Assembly (NCBI GenBank): GCA_013152475.1
Contig: JAADGH010000210.1
Coordinates: forward strand, 1-47,451
Length of the DNA: 47,451 nt
Origin: Planctomycetota bacterium
GTDB lineage: Bacteria; Planctomycetota; Brocadiia; JAADGH01
Direction: 5' to 3'
In this document: positions 7,922-16,192 of the stretch, in pieces
Numbering within the stretch: the first letter of the stretch is position 1
Layout of the letters: each line of letters begins with the position of its first letter
Translations under genes and position numbers: made by a program
Notes under the pieces: model-generated
What the model saw: only the letters and a program-made list of their open reading frames with translations
The model's database searches: none
Told to the model about the DNA's origin: nothing

Positions 7922-9112
7922 CTGAACGCGATCACAGAACAACGGAAAGCCACCTGGACACTCGTTATCTTCTTGGCCATCGGCCATGCCGTCAACGATT
8001 TTTACGCGCTGATGCTGAGCTGGCTGCTGCCGGACTTCGAGGCGGCCTTCGGGTTGAGCCATACGATGGCAATGTCGGTGGTTGCAGTCGCCGGTATCTT
8101 TAACTCTATGACCCAGCCGGCGTTAGGGTATGTGTCCGAGCAGACCGGGGGGCGAAAGTACTATATTATTGTCGGCACGTTCCTCGCAGGGGCAATGTCT
8201 CTGGTGGGTCTGGCGCCGAACGTGTGGGTATTCATCGGCATTGCCATCGCCGCCTCCATGGGGGTTGGATTGTTCCACCCGAACGGCGCAGCGGAGGTAT
8301 TCAAGGCCGTTGGTCCGCGAGACAAGATTGGCCGGTCGCTCTTTGCGGTTGCCGGGGGCGTAGGCATCGCGCTGGGCCCTCCTATCGTGATGCGGATCGT
8401 GAACTGCCACGGGCTGCGGGGTACGTGGCTGCTGTTCCCGCCCGCGATCATTCTGCCTCTGTGTTTTCTGTGGACCTTGCCCTCGTCTCGCGCAAGAGCA
8501 GGAGGCAAGGAAGGCGCCCCGACCCCGGCGCCCGCGAAGCCCGGGCACCTGGCAATTGTGATCGTTCTCTTTGTGGCCGTGGTGCTGCGATCTACGTCCT
8601 ACGCGGGCGTCAACAGTCTGGTGCCCCTACGCTGCGAGGAGCTGGGATACAGCCGCCTCACACGGGGATACGTGATGTCGCTCATGGCCATCTTTGCAAC
8701 CATGGGCGGGCTATTGGGAGGATACCTGGCGGGAAAGATCGGGAGCAAACCGATCATGCTGTGTTCCTGTTTCCTTTCGGCCCCCCTGCTCTATGGGTTT
8801 GTGGCGCGGGAGTCGTGGTTTCTGCTGGGCGCAAGTGCCTTTCTGATGACCTTCGCCATGCCGCATTTCGTGATGGCGGCGCAAGACCTGATGCCGGAGT
8901 CGGCGGGGACGGTGTCGGGGTTCATGATGGGGATGGCGTGGAGTATCTCGTCGCTAATTCTACCGCTGTTTGGTAAAATCAGCGACATGGAGAACGTGGG
9001 GTTCGCTATCAAGCTGCTGGCGATCCTGCCAATTCCGGCCGGGATCCTTGTGTTGTTCATCAAGCGTTCAGCGCTGGACTTTGGAACGTTTGACGAAGGG
9101 ACCGCGAAGTAG
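7922..9112 (+). CDS. MFS transporter, fosmidomycin-resistance-like group
   Basis: Twelve-helix major facilitator transporter in the inner membrane. The first helix carries the GHAVNDFYALMLSWLLPDF motif typical of the Fsr-like subgroup. The TGGRKYY loop after helix 2 matches the MFS loop motif, and a polar linker rich in Pro/Ala (about residues 195-210) separates the two halves. Start choice: there is no ATG, GTG or TTG that includes all of helix 1. The first TTG (7973) would remove its leading hydrophobic residues (TWTLVIFL). I therefore placed the start at CTG 7922, the first plausible near-cognate codon after the in-frame stop at 7898; TTG 7973 is the alternative. Substrate unknown. argS follows after 12 nt. 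Confidence 0.85.
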   Translation: MNAITEQRKATWTLVIFLAIGHAVNDFYALMLSWLLPDFEAAFGLSHTMAMSVVAVAGIFNSMTQPALGYVSEQTGGRKYYIIVGTFLAGAMSLVGLAPNVWVFIGIAIAASMGVGLFHPNGAAEVFKAVGPRDKIGRSLFAVAGGVGIALGPPIVMRIVNCHGLRGTWLLFPPAIILPLCFLWTLPSSRARAGGKEGAPTPAPAKPGHLAIVIVLFVAVVLRSTSYAGVNSLVPLRCEELGYSRLTRGYVMSLMAIFATMGGLLGGYLAGKIGSKPIMLCSCFLSAPLLYGFVARESWFLLGASAFLMTFAMPHFVMAAQDLMPESAGTVSGFMMGMAWSISSLILPLFGKISDMENVGFAIKLLAILPIPAGILVLFIKRSALDFGTFDEGTAK

Positions 9113-9124
9113 AGCAAGAGTACC

Positions 9125-10840
9125 ATGGCGCAGAATATTTTCGTCAACGCAATCGTCAAGGCCCTGACGCCGCATCTGGATCTGTCCGGGACTGAGATCG
9201 AGGGTATGATCGCAACGCCGCCCGATCCGAAGATGGGCGATTACAGCTTTCCATGTTTCACACTTGCGAAAGCGATGCGGATGTCGCCGAAGGACATCGC
9301 GGCCGACCTCGCCGCAAAGGTGGACACAACGGATCTGCTGGAGCAGATCCAAACGGCGGGGCCCTACCTCAACTTCTTCGTCAGCAAGGCGCGTTTCGTC
9401 CAGGAAGTGCTCCGAAACATACGCTCCCAGGGCGATCGGTACGGCCAAAGCGACATCGGCCAGGGCAAGACCGTGTGCATCGACTTCAGCTCGCCGAACA
9501 TCGCCAAGCACCTGGCCGTGCACCATCTCCAGTCCACCATGATCGGCAACGGGCTCTACAAAATCTACAGCGCGCTCGGGTACAAGTGCGTGGGGATCAA
9601 CCACTTGGGCGATTGGGGCACCCAGTTCGGACAGTTGATCCTGGCCTACAAGAAATGGGGGGCGGCCGACAAGCTGGAGACCGACGGTATCACCCACTTG
9701 AACCAGCTCTATGTCCGGTTCCACGCCGAGGCGGAGGGCAATCCCGAGCTGGAGCAGGAGGCGCGCGAGTGGTTCCGCCGACTGGAGGACGGAGACCCCA
9801 AGGCGCGCGACCTGTGGCAGCGGTTCAAAGACATCAGCCTGGAGGAATTCAATCGGGCCTACGAGATGCTCGGCGTTCACTTCGACTCCTTCGCCGGGGA
9901 GAGTTTCTACTGTGACATGCTGAACGACGTAATCGAGCGGCTGGAGACGGCGGGCATCGCCACCGAGAGCGAGGGAGCGGTGGTGGTGGACCTGGAGGAG
10001 TACGGCATGCCGGCGTGCCTTCTTCGCAAGAGCGACGGCGCCACTCTCTACGCAACGCGCGACATTGCGGCAGCGGAGTATCGCAAGAAGACATACAACT
10101 TCGCGAAGATGATCTACGTTGTCGGCGGCGAACAGCGGCTGGCCTTCCGGCAGTTGTTCAAAGTCCTTGAGCTCATGGGGTATGAGTGGGTCAAGGACTG
10201 TACGCATGTGGACTTCGGCATGGTGCGATTCAAGGACCGGAAGATGTCCACCCGAAAGGGAGACGTCATCCTCCTTGAGGACCTGCTCAAGCGGGCCGTC
10301 GAACTGGCGAAGTCCATCATGCAGGAAGGCGAAATGGAGCACGAGGTCCCCCCCGACCAGATGGACGAAGTCGCCGCTGCGGTGGGCATCGGCGCGGTAA
10401 TCTTTGCCGAGCTGGCATCGAAGCGCGTAAAGGACGTGGCATTTGACTGGGCCGAGATTCTGAACTTCAAGGGCGACACCGGCCCCTACGTTCAATACAC
10501 CCACGCGCGGAGCAGCAGCATCCTTCGCAAGGCGCAGCAGGACGTTGTGGACGACGTGGACGTCGATCTCCTGACGGATGAAACGACCATGGCCGTGGTG
10601 AAGCAGCTCGAGCGCCTGCCGGCGGTCATCCGCGACGCGGCGGAAGTCTACGAACCCTATTTCATCTGCAACTACCTACTCGACCTCTGCGGCGCGACGA
10701 ACACGCTGCTGCACAAGCACCGGATCCTGAAAAACGAACCGCCGCTGACGAACGCACGGCTCCTGCTGATCGACTGTGTCCGCCAGGTGATCCGAAACGG
10801 CCTGTGGGTCCTCGGCATCAAAGCGCCGGAGCGGATGTAG
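9125..10840 (+). CDS. argS: Arginyl-tRNA synthetase
   Basis: Class I synthetase that charges tRNA-Arg. The 571 residues show an N-terminal additional domain (about 1-85), then the Rossmann catalytic core with SSPNIAKHLAVHHLQSTMIG (121-140), the conserved NHLGDWGTQFG segment and a KMSKS-loop equivalent KMSTRKGD. The C-terminal DALR anticodon domain includes YVQYTHARSSSILRKA. At the class I signature, the usual H-x-G-H reads A-V-H-H (131-134): the first His is replaced by Ala and the Gly by His. The rest of the neighbourhood is intact, so it is probably functional. It lies 12 nt after the MFS gene and 84 nt before a HAD gene that has its own promoter. Confidence 0.96.
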   Translation: MAQNIFVNAIVKALTPHLDLSGTEIEGMIATPPDPKMGDYSFPCFTLAKAMRMSPKDIAADLAAKVDTTDLLEQIQTAGPYLNFFVSKARFVQEVLRNIRSQGDRYGQSDIGQGKTVCIDFSSPNIAKHLAVHHLQSTMIGNGLYKIYSALGYKCVGINHLGDWGTQFGQLILAYKKWGAADKLETDGITHLNQLYVRFHAEAEGNPELEQEAREWFRRLEDGDPKARDLWQRFKDISLEEFNRAYEMLGVHFDSFAGESFYCDMLNDVIERLETAGIATESEGAVVVDLEEYGMPACLLRKSDGATLYATRDIAAAEYRKKTYNFAKMIYVVGGEQRLAFRQLFKVLELMGYEWVKDCTHVDFGMVRFKDRKMSTRKGDVILLEDLLKRAVELAKSIMQEGEMEHEVPPDQMDEVAAAVGIGAVIFAELASKRVKDVAFDWAEILNFKGDTGPYVQYTHARSSSILRKAQQDVVDDVDVDLLTDETTMAVVKQLERLPAVIRDAAEVYEPYFICNYLLDLCGATNTLLHKHRILKNEPPLTNARLLLIDCVRQVIRNGLWVLGIKAPERM

Positions 10841-10854
10841 GAGCGAAGTCGAGC

Positions 10855-10882
10855 TTGATTTTCCCGCTCCAGTTGGTAAGAT
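10855..10882 (+). promoter_or_regulatory. Sigma-70-type promoter for the HAD/prenyl synthase pair
   Basis: -35 TTGATT at 10855-10860, 16 nt spacer, -10 TAAGAT at 10877-10882, in the 84 nt gap between argS and the HAD gene. Confidence 0.5.
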
Positions 10883-10924
10883 GAGGCATTGGGTCCTTGC
10901 CCGATTGCTTAGAGGAACATACCC

Positions 10925-11764
10925 ATGCGATTTAAGCTGATTGCGCTCGACATCGACGGAACCCTCCTGAACTCCCGGAAGCAGATCGGACCGCGAACCA
11001 AGCAGGCCCTCCACGACGCCGCCGCGGCGGGGATCAAGATCGTGCTCTGCACGGGCCGTCGATACCGTTCCACCCTCCCCATTCTCGACCTTCTGGGGAT
11101 CAAACCCATCGTGGTCGTGCACGGTGGGTCGCTGGTCAAGGACAGCCGCACGCACGAAACGATCTACAAGCACGGGCTCCCCTTCAAGCTGGCCGAGGCG
11201 ATACTCGTTTTTCTGAAAAAGTACGACGTTTCGCCTTTGGTGATCCTCGACGCCTTTCCACATGGGCCGGACTTTGTCATCGAGGACGATCGGGCCGGGA
11301 AGCCGGAGTTCCTGCGCTACATCCAGGGGGCGTCAGGGCATTATCTCGTGTCGCGCGAGTTCGCCAACGTGCCGCGCAAGAAGATGCTCGAGATCGCATT
11401 GTTCGACAAGATGGGCTCACTCACCACCTTGCTCCACAGCCTGAAACAGGAATTCCGGACGCGCATCACCGCCCATGTGCTGCTGTTCGGCAGCTACCGG
11501 AACCAGTGTGACTGCCTGGAGATTTTCGATCGGGGCACGTCCAAGTGGAATGCGCTCATACACGTTGCCCAGCAGTTCGGCATCACCGATGGGGAGATCA
11601 TCGCGGCCGGCGATGACGTGAACGATCTGGAGATGATCGAGAAGGCCGGTTTCGGCATCGCAATGGGCAACGCGCGCGACGAACTGAAGGAAGTGGCCGA
11701 CCTCGTGACCGGCACCTACGACGAGGAAGGCGTGGCGGATTTCGTGGAGCAGATTCTCGAATGA
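10925..11764 (+). CDS. HAD-superfamily hydrolase, Cof type
   Basis: Phosphatase of the Cof/YidA-like (class IIB) branch of the haloacid dehalogenase superfamily. The 279 residues carry motif I DIDGTLLNS (nucleophile and acid/base Asp) at about 9-17 and motif II around VLCTGRR. Motif III is a Lys near SKWNAL, and motif IV is AAGDDVNDLEMIEKA followed by GIAMGNA. The C2B cap lies between motifs II and III. ATG 10925 is preceded by GAGGA. The stop overlaps the start of the prenyl synthase by 4 nt (ATGA), so the two are translationally coupled. These enzymes dephosphorylate small phosphometabolites; the pairing hints at a role with prenyl phosphates, but this is only inference. Confidence 0.93.
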   Translation: MRFKLIALDIDGTLLNSRKQIGPRTKQALHDAAAAGIKIVLCTGRRYRSTLPILDLLGIKPIVVVHGGSLVKDSRTHETIYKHGLPFKLAEAILVFLKKYDVSPLVILDAFPHGPDFVIEDDRAGKPEFLRYIQGASGHYLVSREFANVPRKKMLEIALFDKMGSLTTLLHSLKQEFRTRITAHVLLFGSYRNQCDCLEIFDRGTSKWNALIHVAQQFGITDGEIIAAGDDVNDLEMIEKAGFGIAMGNARDELKEVADLVTGTYDEEGVADFVEQILE

Positions 11765-12762
11765 GCGAGCCATCCCTGGCCGACATCAAAAAGGCGATAT
11801 CCGAAGCCGGCGCGCGGATCGACAGTCTCATGGAGGAAATCCTGCCCCGCAACCCCTCCGACCTGCTGAGCGAGATGATCTGGTATCATCTCGAAACCGG
11901 CGGCAAGCGGGTCCGCCCGGCCCTCTGCCTACTGACCTGCGAGGCCCTCGGCGGCAAGGCCGACGGGGCCATGCACTTCGCCCTCGCCATCGAAATCCTC
12001 CACAACATGTTCCTTGTCCACGACGATATCGAGGACGGCGACGAGGTCCGCCGTGACCGCCCCGCCGTCTGGGTGAAGTACGGCGTCCCCAACGCCGTGA
12101 ACGCGGGCGACTACCTCCTGGCCAAGGCCCAGGAGATCATCCTCAGGAGCGCCGTCGATGCCGAGACCAAGCTCAAACTCCTCGACGCATTCAGCCTCAC
12201 CTGCTGCGCGACGATCGAGGGGCAGGCGCTCGACATCAACTCCCGCGCAGACGAAAATTTCACAATTGAAAAATATCTGCACACGGTGCGGAAGAAAACC
12301 GGCTGCTACCTTGCCTGCGGCCTCGTGGGCGGGGCGATGGTGGCCGGGGCGGATGACGCCGTGATCGACGCGCTGTGGAAGCTGGGCGACAACATGGGGC
12401 CCGCCTTCCAGATTCGCGATGACGTAATTGACCTCACCATCGGAAAAGGCCGCGGCGGCGAGCTCGGCTGTGACATCCGCGAGGGAAAGGCGAGTATCCT
12501 CTACGCCTACGCTATCGGGAAAACCGACGGGAAGGATGCGAAACACCTTCGAGAGATCATGGGCAAGCCACGCGCAGAAACAACCCGGACGGATGTGGAC
12601 TGGGTCATCGACCTATACAAGCGCTGCGGCGCGCTCGACCACGCCTCCACGTACGCCGACGAGCTCGTCCAGGAGGCCTACACCGTCATCGACTCCCTTC
12701 CCGTCGCAAGCAAGGGCTTCTTCAGACAGCTCGCCCGCTTCATGGCCGAGCGGAAGTCCTGA
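11761..12762 (+). CDS. Polyprenyl (trans-isoprenyl) diphosphate synthase
   Basis: Builds linear isoprenyl diphosphates from IPP and an allylic primer. The 333-residue protein has ETGGKRVRPAL (IPP-binding GKR). The first Asp-rich motif is HDDIEDGDEVRRDRP and the second is QIRDDVIDLT, both needed for Mg-diphosphate binding. The residues 4 and 5 before the first DDxxD are Met and Phe (NMFLVHDD). Chain length therefore cannot be told safely; geranylgeranyl or longer is possible. It overlaps the upstream HAD gene by 4 nt and ends immediately against a convergent minus-strand gene with no spacer. Confidence 0.94.
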   Translation: MSEPSLADIKKAISEAGARIDSLMEEILPRNPSDLLSEMIWYHLETGGKRVRPALCLLTCEALGGKADGAMHFALAIEILHNMFLVHDDIEDGDEVRRDRPAVWVKYGVPNAVNAGDYLLAKAQEIILRSAVDAETKLKLLDAFSLTCCATIEGQALDINSRADENFTIEKYLHTVRKKTGCYLACGLVGGAMVAGADDAVIDALWKLGDNMGPAFQIRDDVIDLTIGKGRGGELGCDIREGKASILYAYAIGKTDGKDAKHLREIMGKPRAETTRTDVDWVIDLYKRCGALDHASTYADELVQEAYTVIDSLPVASKGFFRQLARFMAERKS

Positions 12763-13566
12763 TCAGATTTCCGACAGGTATTGGTGGAAGACCTCGGAGT
12801 ACTGCGGCAGAACGTCATCCGGGTCGCCCTTCATGACCTCCACGGCGAAGTGGCCGGTAAACCCATCCGCCTTCAGCAGCGCCATGGGCTCCTTGTGCGG
12901 GCAGACGCCCTGGCCGAGGCCCACAAGCTCGATTTTGCTCTTCGCTTCGTCGGTATACTTGTAGTCATGAATGTGCAGGTGGACGACCTTGCTTTTCAGG
13001 TTGGCATAGGCCATCTCGGGTGTCTCCATGTGGCGATACGGATGGGCCACATCCCATAGCGCCTGCACGGCGGGCGAACCGACCATCTCCACCACCTTCG
13101 CAACGTATTTGCTGTGGCTGAAGTAATCGTGCGTCTCAAGACCGAGCTTGACGCCGGCGCCCTCCGCATCGCCCGCGCACTCCGCCAGGCAGGCCGCCAC
13201 ATTGTCGAGGATTCCGGCCGGCTCCCCTCTGCCCTTCGCCCCCCCGAAGACCCGGATCACCGGCGCGCCGATGTCGGCCGAGAGCTGGATGTACTGCTTG
13301 AGCAGATCCACACTCTTCCGTCGCTCGGCCTCCTCCGGCTCGGAGAACTGCAGCGACGTGGCCACAGCGCTGATGCAGATGGGGCCGTCCTCGAAAATCT
13401 TCCTCACTTCGGCCCGGCGGCCGGCGCCTGTGGCGAGGTCCACGCCATGAGCGTGCTCCACCTGCACGCGCAGTTCAACGCCGTCGTACTTGTACTTCCG
13501 CCCCCCCTCGATGATCTGGTCAATGGTCCACTGCGGGCAGATCCACGTCATAAAACTCAGCTTCAT
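12763..13566 (-). CDS. Sugar phosphate isomerase/epimerase family TIM barrel
   Basis: Xylose isomerase-like (AP endonuclease 2 fold) TIM barrel of 267 residues from ATG 13566, which is preceded by AGAGGAAG. It begins MKLSFMTWICPQWTIDQII and contains the family landmarks VELRVQ, VIRVFGG, LGLETHDYFS, ALWDVAHPY and VVHLHIHDYK. The His, Asp and Glu residues are placed as in the metal site. These enzymes isomerise or epimerise sugars, inositols or sugar acids; the substrate cannot be read from the sequence. It is the last gene of a minus-strand row that begins with a secreted protein, larC and a DUF1638 gene, 20 nt downstream of the last. Confidence 0.9.
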   Translation of the reverse strand: MKLSFMTWICPQWTIDQIIEGGRKYKYDGVELRVQVEHAHGVDLATGAGRRAEVRKIFEDGPICISAVATSLQFSEPEEAERRKSVDLLKQYIQLSADIGAPVIRVFGGAKGRGEPAGILDNVAACLAECAGDAEGAGVKLGLETHDYFSHSKYVAKVVEMVGSPAVQALWDVAHPYRHMETPEMAYANLKSKVVHLHIHDYKYTDEAKSKIELVGLGQGVCPHKEPMALLKADGFTGHFAVEVMKGDPDDVLPQYSEVFHQYLSEI

Positions 13567-13586
13567 TCTTCCTCTCCACATTCGGA

Positions 13587-14333
13587 CTACGGAGTCTTCA
13601 CCGCAACAATGCGGTCGTCGTTTGATGCAACAATCGATTCGCCGGGCTGAAGCACAAGGAACTCGTTCTCGTTCCACTCGCCGTCGAGCAGGTTGCGAAT
13701 CAGCCGCAAGTCGCCCTCCAGCCGCCTGTATTCCCATCCGTTTTCATGCGCCTCGGCCTCGGCCCCTTTATCATATTCGAGACCATTGGCAATGCCCATG
13801 TCGATGAAGGCCATGGTCGTGTAGTTCTGCTTCCAGGCGCCCATTTGCTCCATGATATACCGGGCATTGTCCTCGCCGTATTTTTCGACGTATTCCCGGT
13901 ACGTCTTCTTTAGGCCGAGCTTCTCCATCACAGTGTTGGGAACGGTGATGAAATCCCGCTCGCTCCAGCCGGTCGTCTTGAAGTACGTGCCGGGGTGCTC
14001 GGAGAAGTACTCATCGTATCGCTTCCGCGATCCGAAGAACAGTGTGATGCAATCGTGAGCGCGCGGGATCACGAGGGGGCGCTGCCGCGCCGTCAGCCCC
14101 ACCACCCCATTGTTGCAGAGGGCGTAGCCGAGGAGGACGGCATCGTAGAGCTCCGGAGCGGTCTCGTCGATCTGCGCCTGGAGCTTCGCCACCATACCGG
14201 CCGATTCCAGGTCGTGCAGGCCCTTCGGCATAAACTGAACGTCCACAACATTCCGGCTGTTCGCCGCGCAGAGACAGACTTCGCGATAGAGAATTTCGCA
14301 CGCGATGATCTTCAGGCGCCTCGCCTTACTCAT
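13587..14333 (-). CDS. DUF1638 family protein
   Basis: The 248-residue protein matches the DUF1638 pattern: LGYALCNNGVVGLTARQRPLVIPRAHDCITLFFGS and, further on, PGTYFKTTGWSER. I recognise the domain but no biochemical role is established; such genes often lie beside corrinoid or one-carbon methyltransferase genes. Conserved Cys and His residues (ACEIL, LCNN, RAHDC) suggest a metal or cofactor site (inference). The start overlaps the end of larC by 8 nt and the TIM-barrel gene follows after 20 nt, so the three are almost certainly one transcript. Confidence 0.85.
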   Translation of the reverse strand: MSKARRLKIIACEILYREVCLCAANSRNVVDVQFMPKGLHDLESAGMVAKLQAQIDETAPELYDAVLLGYALCNNGVVGLTARQRPLVIPRAHDCITLFFGSRKRYDEYFSEHPGTYFKTTGWSERDFITVPNTVMEKLGLKKTYREYVEKYGEDNARYIMEQMGAWKQNYTTMAFIDMGIANGLEYDKGAEAEAHENGWEYRRLEGDLRLIRNLLDGEWNENEFLVLQPGESIVASNDDRIVAVKTP

Positions 14334-15501
14334 CGACCGCGTCCCTCGCCACGTCCATGGCCGCCTGACGTATATCCTTCAGGGCGGCCCCCGTGCGCTC
14401 GGCCGCCTTGCGACAGTCCTCATACTCGGGCGAAACGGTCTTGACCACGTCGCCGATGCGACCGATCTTGACCCGAATCCTGCCGTAGGGGGTCTCGACA
14501 CTCCGATGCTCGCGCGCGAGTTTCCGTCGCTCGATTTCGTATTTGCGAACCCCGAACGTCGTGGTCTCCGAGAAGATGATCTCCTCCATCGTCTCAACAA
14601 GCAATCCGGGGACGATTACGCTTAACAGCACACCGGGGCGATTTTTCTTCATCTGGATCGGCGTCATGAAAACGTCCAACGCGCCCGCATCGAAGAGCCT
14701 ATCAAAGACAAACCCGACGACTTCCGCGGGCATGTCGTCGATATTCGTCTCGAGAACGACGACCCGATCCCCTTCGGCTTTCGCGCAGGTTTCCCCAATC
14801 ATCACGCGAATAATGTTGGGCAGGTCGGGCCGGTCCTTCGATCCGGCCCCAAGGCCGATCGCGGTAAATCGCGTCGGCGAAGCGGGGGCGCACGCGCCGA
14901 GAGTCGTCAGGATCGCCGCACCGGTGGGTGTTGTAAGCTCGCCCGATATATCGGTTTGCGACACAGGAACCCCCTTGAGCAATTCGACCGTGGCCGGCGC
15001 AGGAACCGGCAGGATACCGTGCCGGCACCTCACCATGCCCGTGCCAAGTCGAACGGGCGAGAAGTGGACCCGCTCGATCCCCAACTGCTCCAGGCCGATC
15101 GCGGCACTGACGATATCGACGATCGAATCGACGGCGCCAACTTCGTGAAAGTGAATCTTCTCCGGCGTCGTGCCGTGCACCTTCGCCTCGGCACGCGCAA
15201 GCCGCTCGAACACCCTTTTGCTGTCGTCCTTCACACGGTTCGACAGGGCGCTCCGGTCGATGATCGACTCGATGTCGCGCAGCGTACGGTGAGGGTGATG
15301 CTCGCCGCCGGCCTGCACATCAAACTTCAGCGCGCGAAACATGCCGCGCTTGACACGCCGCGTCTTCAGCTCGAACCCGCGAACCTTGAGCTTGGCGAGT
15401 TCCCTCTTCAGCGTCGCCAGCTTCAGCCCGGCGTCCAAGAGCGCACCGGCGATCATGTCCCCGCTGGCCCCGGAGAAGCAATCGAAGTAGGCAATCTTCA
15501 T
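14326..15501 (-). CDS. larC: Nickel pincer cofactor biosynthesis protein LarC
   Basis: LarC inserts nickel into the pyridinium bis-thiocarboxylate mononucleotide to complete the nickel-pincer nucleotide cofactor of lactate racemase-type enzymes. Starting at MKIAYFDCFSGASGDMIAGA (ATG 15501) the protein has 391 residues and includes IHFHEVGAVDSIVDI, the proline/Gly-rich GILPVPAPATVELLKG and the C-terminal ferredoxin-like part around LVETMEEIIFSE. In Lactobacillus plantarum larC is split and joined by programmed frameshifting; here it is one uninterrupted frame. No larA, larB or larE is in the window. It overlaps the DUF1638 gene and lies immediately after a secreted-protein gene. Confidence 0.94.
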   Translation of the reverse strand: MKIAYFDCFSGASGDMIAGALLDAGLKLATLKRELAKLKVRGFELKTRRVKRGMFRALKFDVQAGGEHHPHRTLRDIESIIDRSALSNRVKDDSKRVFERLARAEAKVHGTTPEKIHFHEVGAVDSIVDIVSAAIGLEQLGIERVHFSPVRLGTGMVRCRHGILPVPAPATVELLKGVPVSQTDISGELTTPTGAAILTTLGACAPASPTRFTAIGLGAGSKDRPDLPNIIRVMIGETCAKAEGDRVVVLETNIDDMPAEVVGFVFDRLFDAGALDVFMTPIQMKKNRPGVLLSVIVPGLLVETMEEIIFSETTTFGVRKYEIERRKLAREHRSVETPYGRIRVKIGRIGDVVKTVSPEYEDCRKAAERTGAALKDIRQAAMDVARDAVDE

Positions 15502-15502
15502 C

Positions 15503-16051
15503 CTATTTCTCGTTCGGTTCCCCAAAGACAATCTTCTTGATGTACACGAGATCGCTCAGCTTCTGTCCGAGCTCTCCCTTGTTCTTGCCGTGGATGATCA
15601 GCTTTTCTTTCTTCCCCCCGGTCTCCACATACACCGGCGTCGCCTTCAGGTGGCCCGTAATCTTCTGGTCGTTGGTGAGCGTCACAGTGGTGAGGTATTC
15701 TCGCCACGGATAGGCCTTGCCGGTGTAGACCTTGACGTTCGACCCGCCCTCCTTCCAGCGCCACTCCTTCTCCATCCCCTCCTTTTCCACGGTGATCTCG
15801 ATCTCTTTCATCGCCACGAGGGGGATATCGCGGTACAGTTTTGCCGCGGTGTCAAAGACCCGGAGCCGTTTGTCACGGGTCACATAGATCTGCCCTTTGT
15901 ACACGTCACCGTTGGACATGGTGACCGTGCCCGGGCGCGAATCGGCGCGTGTCTTCTTCCGTGGCTTGAAGGGGTTCACCGGCTCCTGCGCGGCAAGGTG
16001 CGCCGCAACACAGGGAACGAGCAGACATGCCAACAGGACAGCGCGCTTCAC
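15503..16051 (-). CDS. Secreted protein of unknown function
   Basis: I chose the GTG at 16051 because GAGGA lies 6 nt upstream and it directly precedes a clean signal peptide (KRAVLLACLLVPCVAAHLAAQEP, predicted cleavage near AHLAAQ). The mature part is about 160 residues, rich in beta-strand patterns: VTMSNGDVYKGQIYVTRDKRL, VTLTNDQKITGHL, KKEKLIIHGKNKGEL. The repeated 'T/S-N-x-D/Q-x-x-x-G' strands suggest two small beta-barrel modules that may be internal duplicates. No enzyme motif is visible. It heads the larC operon with only 1 nt before the larC start and has its own promoter. Confidence 0.75.
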   Translation of the reverse strand: MKRAVLLACLLVPCVAAHLAAQEPVNPFKPRKKTRADSRPGTVTMSNGDVYKGQIYVTRDKRLRVFDTAAKLYRDIPLVAMKEIEITVEKEGMEKEWRWKEGGSNVKVYTGKAYPWREYLTTVTLTNDQKITGHLKATPVYVETGGKKEKLIIHGKNKGELGQKLSDLVYIKKIVFGEPNEK

Positions 16052-16090
16052 GATCGGTCCTCGATTCTGCAAGTTGGTGTACACAAAGGG

Positions 16091-16119
16091 ATTGTACCAG
16101 AGGCAGGAAGGCGAGTCAA
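16091..16119 (-). promoter_or_regulatory. Sigma-70-type promoter for the secreted protein-larC operon
   Basis: Minus strand: -35 TTGACT at 16119-16114, 17 nt spacer, -10 TACAAT at 16096-16091, about 40 nt before the GTG start. Confidence 0.7.
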
Positions 16120-16125
16120 TTGAAA

Positions 16126-16154
16126 TTGCATTTGTCCACGGAAGGGCATATAAT
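16126..16154 (+). promoter_or_regulatory. Sigma-70-type promoter for nadD
   Basis: -35 TTGCAT at 16126-16131, 17 nt spacer, -10 TATAAT (perfect) at 16149-16154. It is divergent from the promoter at 16091-16119; their -35 boxes are only 6 nt apart. Confidence 0.7.
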
Positions 16155-16192
16155 GCGGAACCAAGTCATGCAGTTCTTTGGGTGACGACGAA

